64,000 nucleotides of DNA from JAGQNP01 sp038257245. GTDB taxonomy: Bacteria > Patescibacteriota > Saccharimonadia > Saccharimonadales > JACQNP01. The DNA is taken from positions 1 through 64,000 of the forward strand of contig JBBSJL010000003.1 in assembly GCA_038257245.1 (NCBI GenBank). The letters are read 5' to 3'. The notes beneath the pieces were generated by a model. That model ran no database searches. It was not told the DNA's origin and saw only the letters and a program-made list of their open reading frames with translations. A program made the position numbers and the translations under genes. Every line of letters begins with the position of its first letter. Position 1 is the first letter of the stretch. Positions 61,826 to 64,000 of this stretch are shown here, piece after piece.

Positions 61826-61892
61826 AAACAGCTTTCCACCTTTCCACCTTCCCAACTCCTAAAGCAGTAAGATCCAATTAGAATGTACTTGG

Positions 61893-61915
61893 GCTACCAA
61901 GCATATTCACTATGG
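61893..61915 (+). repeat. Cassette repeat remnant (tRNA-end block)
   Basis: GCTACCAAGCATATTCACTATG: the tRNA-end block of the repeat with a few changes. The terminator behind it has decayed, and TTTGTTATGATTA follows as at other cassette starts. Confidence 0.7.
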
Positions 61916-61948
61916 ATTATAATAAGGAAGGTGTTTTAGCCTAGCTTT

Positions 61949-61956
61949 GTTATGAT
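61949..61956 (+). promoter_or_regulatory. -10 promoter, leaderless type
   Basis: TATGAT (61951-61956), ten bases before the pilin ATG at 61967. Confidence 0.5.
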
Positions 61957-61966
61957 TATGTAGTAT

Positions 61967-62389
61967 ATGAAAACCACAAAAAGAAACCAAAATCTGTGTA
62001 GTAAGTCAGGTTTTACAATTGTAGAAGTGATGATTGTCCTCGCTGTGGCAGGTCTAATTGTATTAATTCTTTTCTTTGCCATTCCTGCTTTACAGCGGAT
62101 GACACGAAATACACGTCGTGATAATGATGTTCAATTAATAGTCGCAGCGATTAATGAATGCGTACTGAATAATAACGGCCAAATTGACGGCTGTCAGGCT
62201 TTCGGCAATATCCCTATAGATGCGTCTAATTTAAGTATTTTCTCTGGTGCTCATTATGGTGTTGATGCGTCGGGTAATTCTGTCGCACCAACAGAAGAAG
62301 AGCCAAACTGGCTTTTTAATTTAAGGTGTAATAGTGATGGAACTTGGTTTTTGTCTGATAACCCACAAAGAGCTTTCGTCGTTACTTAA
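61967..62389 (+). CDS. Type IV pilin-like prepilin
   Basis: A 140-residue protein with a basic leader of about 15 residues and the prepilin site G-FTIVEVMIVLAVAGLI, including Glu5 of the mature form. A hydrophobic helix and a small C-terminal globular part follow, with CVLNNNGQIDGC and a third cysteine near the end. A prepilin peptidase would cut after the glycine. No pilus assembly genes lie in the window, so this is a pilin alone in the cassette array; it may be a variant or minor pilin. Confidence 0.88.
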   Translation: MKTTKRNQNLCSKSGFTIVEVMIVLAVAGLIVLILFFAIPALQRMTRNTRRDNDVQLIVAAINECVLNNNGQIDGCQAFGNIPIDASNLSIFSGAHYGVDASGNSVAPTEEEPNWLFNLRCNSDGTWFLSDNPQRAFVVT

Positions 62390-62492
62390 GAAAGAGAAGT
62401 TGGGTCATCAATACGAAACAAATGTATAGATGGATAATTGATACGATAGTTATGGTTTAGTACAAAATAGCAAACTAAAACATTACGATTCA

Positions 62493-62558
62493 TGGTTAAA
62501 TTCCTACTACCTAAACCCCAACAGGCTTTCTTCTTAGTATCATTCACTATCTCCCACC
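62493..62558 (+). repeat. Cassette repeat, copy D (5' half only)
   Basis: TGGTTAAATTCCTACTACC through CAACAGGCTTTC to CATTCACTATCTCCCAC, after which similarity to the other copies stops; the tRNA-end block and terminator are missing. Confidence 0.85.
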
Positions 62559-62568
62559 CATTTTGATT

Positions 62569-62577
62569 TGATATACT
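62569..62577 (+). promoter_or_regulatory. Extended -10 promoter, leaderless type
   Basis: TGA followed by TATACT (62572-62577), six bases before the ATG at 62584. Confidence 0.6.
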
Positions 62578-62583
62578 GCATTT

Positions 62584-63228
62584 ATGAGCACGGACTACGA
62601 CAAACAACACGAAACTGCTACTGATTACTCAATGTTTGAAGTGTCCAAAGAACACTATTCATGGAATGAAGGTTTAAAGACTAGCTTATTGATAGTTTTG
62701 GCCATCGGTTCTTCGTTAGCAATGTTTGCATTAGCGAAATATTTCCTTAATGCTCCGGATTGGATAGGTGCTTTCATCGGTTTTATCTTTATTGCTGGCT
62801 TATGGATCTCAGTGATCTACGCTTTGCTCAGTTTGTACAAAAAACTTAAAATAAACAGACAAGTTATTAAAAAGTTTGCAGATGTAAATGGCTGGAAATA
62901 TATTGCTAAACCAGGCAAACCAGAAAAGATTGAGTTAAAAGCAGACTTAAGCTACGCAATAGATTTCTATATTCGATTCACTGTTGAAGGAAAAAAAGAC
63001 GGTGTAAACTTTAAGTTATATCAGATAATGGAGGAGTCTCTATCTAGCAGACGAGGAAAAAGGCTTTACTCAATTTATAATACGTTTCTGAGGGTAGAAA
63101 AAACATTTATAGCGGACCAAAATGATAAAGATACTAAGATAATCGAAGGAGCAAAATACAAATATATTAATTTGCAGGGCAATATAATATATCGCGATGA
63201 TGCAATAAAACTGTTTGATTCAATATGA
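62584..63228 (+). CDS. Two-span membrane protein with C-terminal domain, unknown
   Basis: A 214-residue protein. Residues 1-30 are polar, two spans lie at about 33-52 and 60-82, and a C-terminal domain of about 130 residues with mixed strands follows (VNGWKYIAKPGKPEKIELKADLSYAIDFYIRFTVEG). I recognise no family; the domain is reminiscent of small membrane proteins with a beta-rich cytosolic part. It lies directly behind the truncated repeat D. Confidence 0.65.
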   Translation: MSTDYDKQHETATDYSMFEVSKEHYSWNEGLKTSLLIVLAIGSSLAMFALAKYFLNAPDWIGAFIGFIFIAGLWISVIYALLSLYKKLKINRQVIKKFADVNGWKYIAKPGKPEKIELKADLSYAIDFYIRFTVEGKKDGVNFKLYQIMEESLSSRRGKRLYSIYNTFLRVEKTFIADQNDKDTKIIEGAKYKYINLQGNIIYRDDAIKLFDSI

Positions 63229-63270
63229 CTTCGCTAACTACATTTTCAACCCCTAATTCTTGAACTATTT

Positions 63271-63278
63271 GGTATCAT
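63271..63278 (+). promoter_or_regulatory. -10 promoter, leaderless type
   Basis: TATCAT (63273-63278), seven bases before the ATG at 63286. Confidence 0.45.
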
Positions 63279-63285
63279 CTAGTCA

Positions 63286-63846
63286 ATGGAAACTCTACTT
63301 TACTCCCTTATATTATTCTTTGGCATCGCTTCTTACATTATTGGCCTAAAGGAAATGCTAGTAGGCAAGTACTCACCTAGTGTGTTTAGCAGAGTGGTTT
63401 GGTTGCTTCTTGCCATCATTAGCACGGCCAGTGTTGTAGCAAGCCATAGTACCTCAGCATCAGTGATACTGGCATTTGTATTCTTGCTTGGAAATGCGAG
63501 TATATGTATTGCAAGTTTTTGGAAGGGCACTAAGGAAACAGGTAAGTTAGAGTATATCTGTCTAGGCATATTAGTAGTAAGCAGCATGGTTTGGATAGTC
63601 TTCAATGCTCCTCTTGTCAGTTTAGTCATTAGTCTGTTAGCACATTTTGTTGGAGCAGTACCAACTTACAAAAGAGTATGGATAAGGCCGAGCAGTGAAA
63701 GTACTGGCTTCTGGTCTCTATTCTTTGTAGCTAGCTTGCTTAGTATTTTTGCTAGCTGGGGGCAGCCTCTGAGCCTAATCATTTTCCCAATATACTTCGC
63801 TTTGTTTGACGGGAGTATGACTTTCTTGTCTATGAGAAAAACATAA
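63286..63846 (+). CDS. Six- to seven-span membrane protein, unknown
   Basis: A 186-residue hydrophobic protein with six to seven short membrane spans and few charged loops (FWKGTKETGKLEY, TYKRVWIRPSSESTG). The repeated pattern of about three spans with a proline near PTYKRVW recalls PQ-loop/SWEET-like transporters, but the diagnostic PQ motif is not present. Function unknown. Confidence 0.65.
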   Translation: METLLYSLILFFGIASYIIGLKEMLVGKYSPSVFSRVVWLLLAIISTASVVASHSTSASVILAFVFLLGNASICIASFWKGTKETGKLEYICLGILVVSSMVWIVFNAPLVSLVISLLAHFVGAVPTYKRVWIRPSSESTGFWSLFFVASLLSIFASWGQPLSLIIFPIYFALFDGSMTFLSMRKT

Positions 63847-63924
63847 GTTGCGAACACGAAGCTTGCGGAAACGCCGAAGTCGCTGTACTGAGCTCACCAC
63901 CTCTATGATAAAATAACCAAAGCA

Positions 63925-64000
63925 ATGAATAATTTCTTAAACAAAGAAATTATTCTTCCCAAAAAGCTGAATATATTTCTCTTTAATGTATATCCATTAT
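63925..64000 (+). CDS. Possible start of a gene running off the window
   Basis: From an ATG at 63925 the frame is open to the edge (25 codons, MNNFLNKEIILPKKLNIFLF). A TAAAAT box ten bases before the ATG would fit the leaderless pattern. The first codons also form an inverted repeat AATAATTTC/GAAATTATT (63928-63936 with 63946-63954), so the gene call is tentative. Confidence 0.35.
   Translation, partial: MNNFLNKEIILPKKLNIFLFNVYPL

Noticed and set aside
55543..62558. Canonical integron attC sites
   Set aside because: I could not find the paired R-Y-Y-Y-A-A-C and G-T-T-R-R-R-Y ends with the long imperfect inverted repeat between them, and there is no integron integrase in the window.

Overview
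The window looks like the chromosome of an ultra-small-genome bacterium of the Patescibacteria (CPR), most likely a Candidatus Saccharibacteria (TM7) relative. The reasons are an AT-rich, tightly packed gene order with many ATGA start/stop overlaps, UGA used as a normal stop, many single-membrane-span lineage-specific surface proteins, a short archaeal-type AspRS, and few biosynthetic genes apart from envelope polysaccharide and peptidoglycan. This assignment rests on gene style, not on a marker phylogeny.

Layout. 1-1.7 kb: a secreted lysozyme-like protein cut by the window edge and a membrane-anchored partner. 1.8-18.4 kb: an envelope polysaccharide locus. It holds a GT-C transferase, GT4 and GT2 transferases, methyltransferases, a flippase-like protein, UDP-glucose dehydrogenase, ManC with a eukaryote-type phosphomannomutase (together giving GDP-mannose), GlmS, a polyprenyl-phosphate sugar-phosphate transferase, a GtrA protein, UppP, a LexA-like DNA-binding protein and a LytR_C-like protein. 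18.4-20 kb: a cobalamin riboswitch with its own terminator, directly before an unrecognised 493-residue protein with a C-terminal five-cysteine cluster. 20-26.4 kb: NadD, a Kef-type antiporter, an iron-permease-like protein, a DsbA-like protein, a CBS protein and AspRS behind a structured leader. 26.4-34.1 kb: eleven nearly seamless genes (two APH-type kinases, MazG, hydrolases, SDR, HAD, SRPBCC, S51 peptidase, DrrAB-type ABC exporter). 34.2-42.1 kb: an envelope module with two paralogous anchored beta-propeller proteins and a tandemly duplicated pair of a secreted coiled-coil protein and a membrane protein. 42.1-54.6 kb: housekeeping genes (MscS, Sua5-like, MazG, NUDIX, MurC, two MFS proteins, a CruF-like protein, Dus, DivIC-like), a CAU tRNA and several lineage-specific proteins.

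The most unusual part is 54.6-62.6 kb. A strong promoter drives a heavily base-paired RNA leading into the initiator tRNA. Downstream lies a same-strand array of unrelated cargo genes: a nucleotidyltransferase, hydrolases, a C39-like peptidase, a GH10 xylanase, a small structured RNA, a class I amidotransferase and a type IV pilin. They are separated by three full and several partial copies of a roughly 160-bp repeat. The start of each repeat resembles the T arm of the neighbouring initiator tRNA, and its end reproduces the tRNA 3' end plus terminator. I read this as a cassette array anchored at the initiator tRNA gene. No recombinase is visible in the window.

Many transcription units start with an extended -10 element only 6-10 bases before the ATG and without a Shine-Dalgarno, which points to leaderless mRNAs. 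Genes inside operons use Shine-Dalgarno sites or translational coupling instead.
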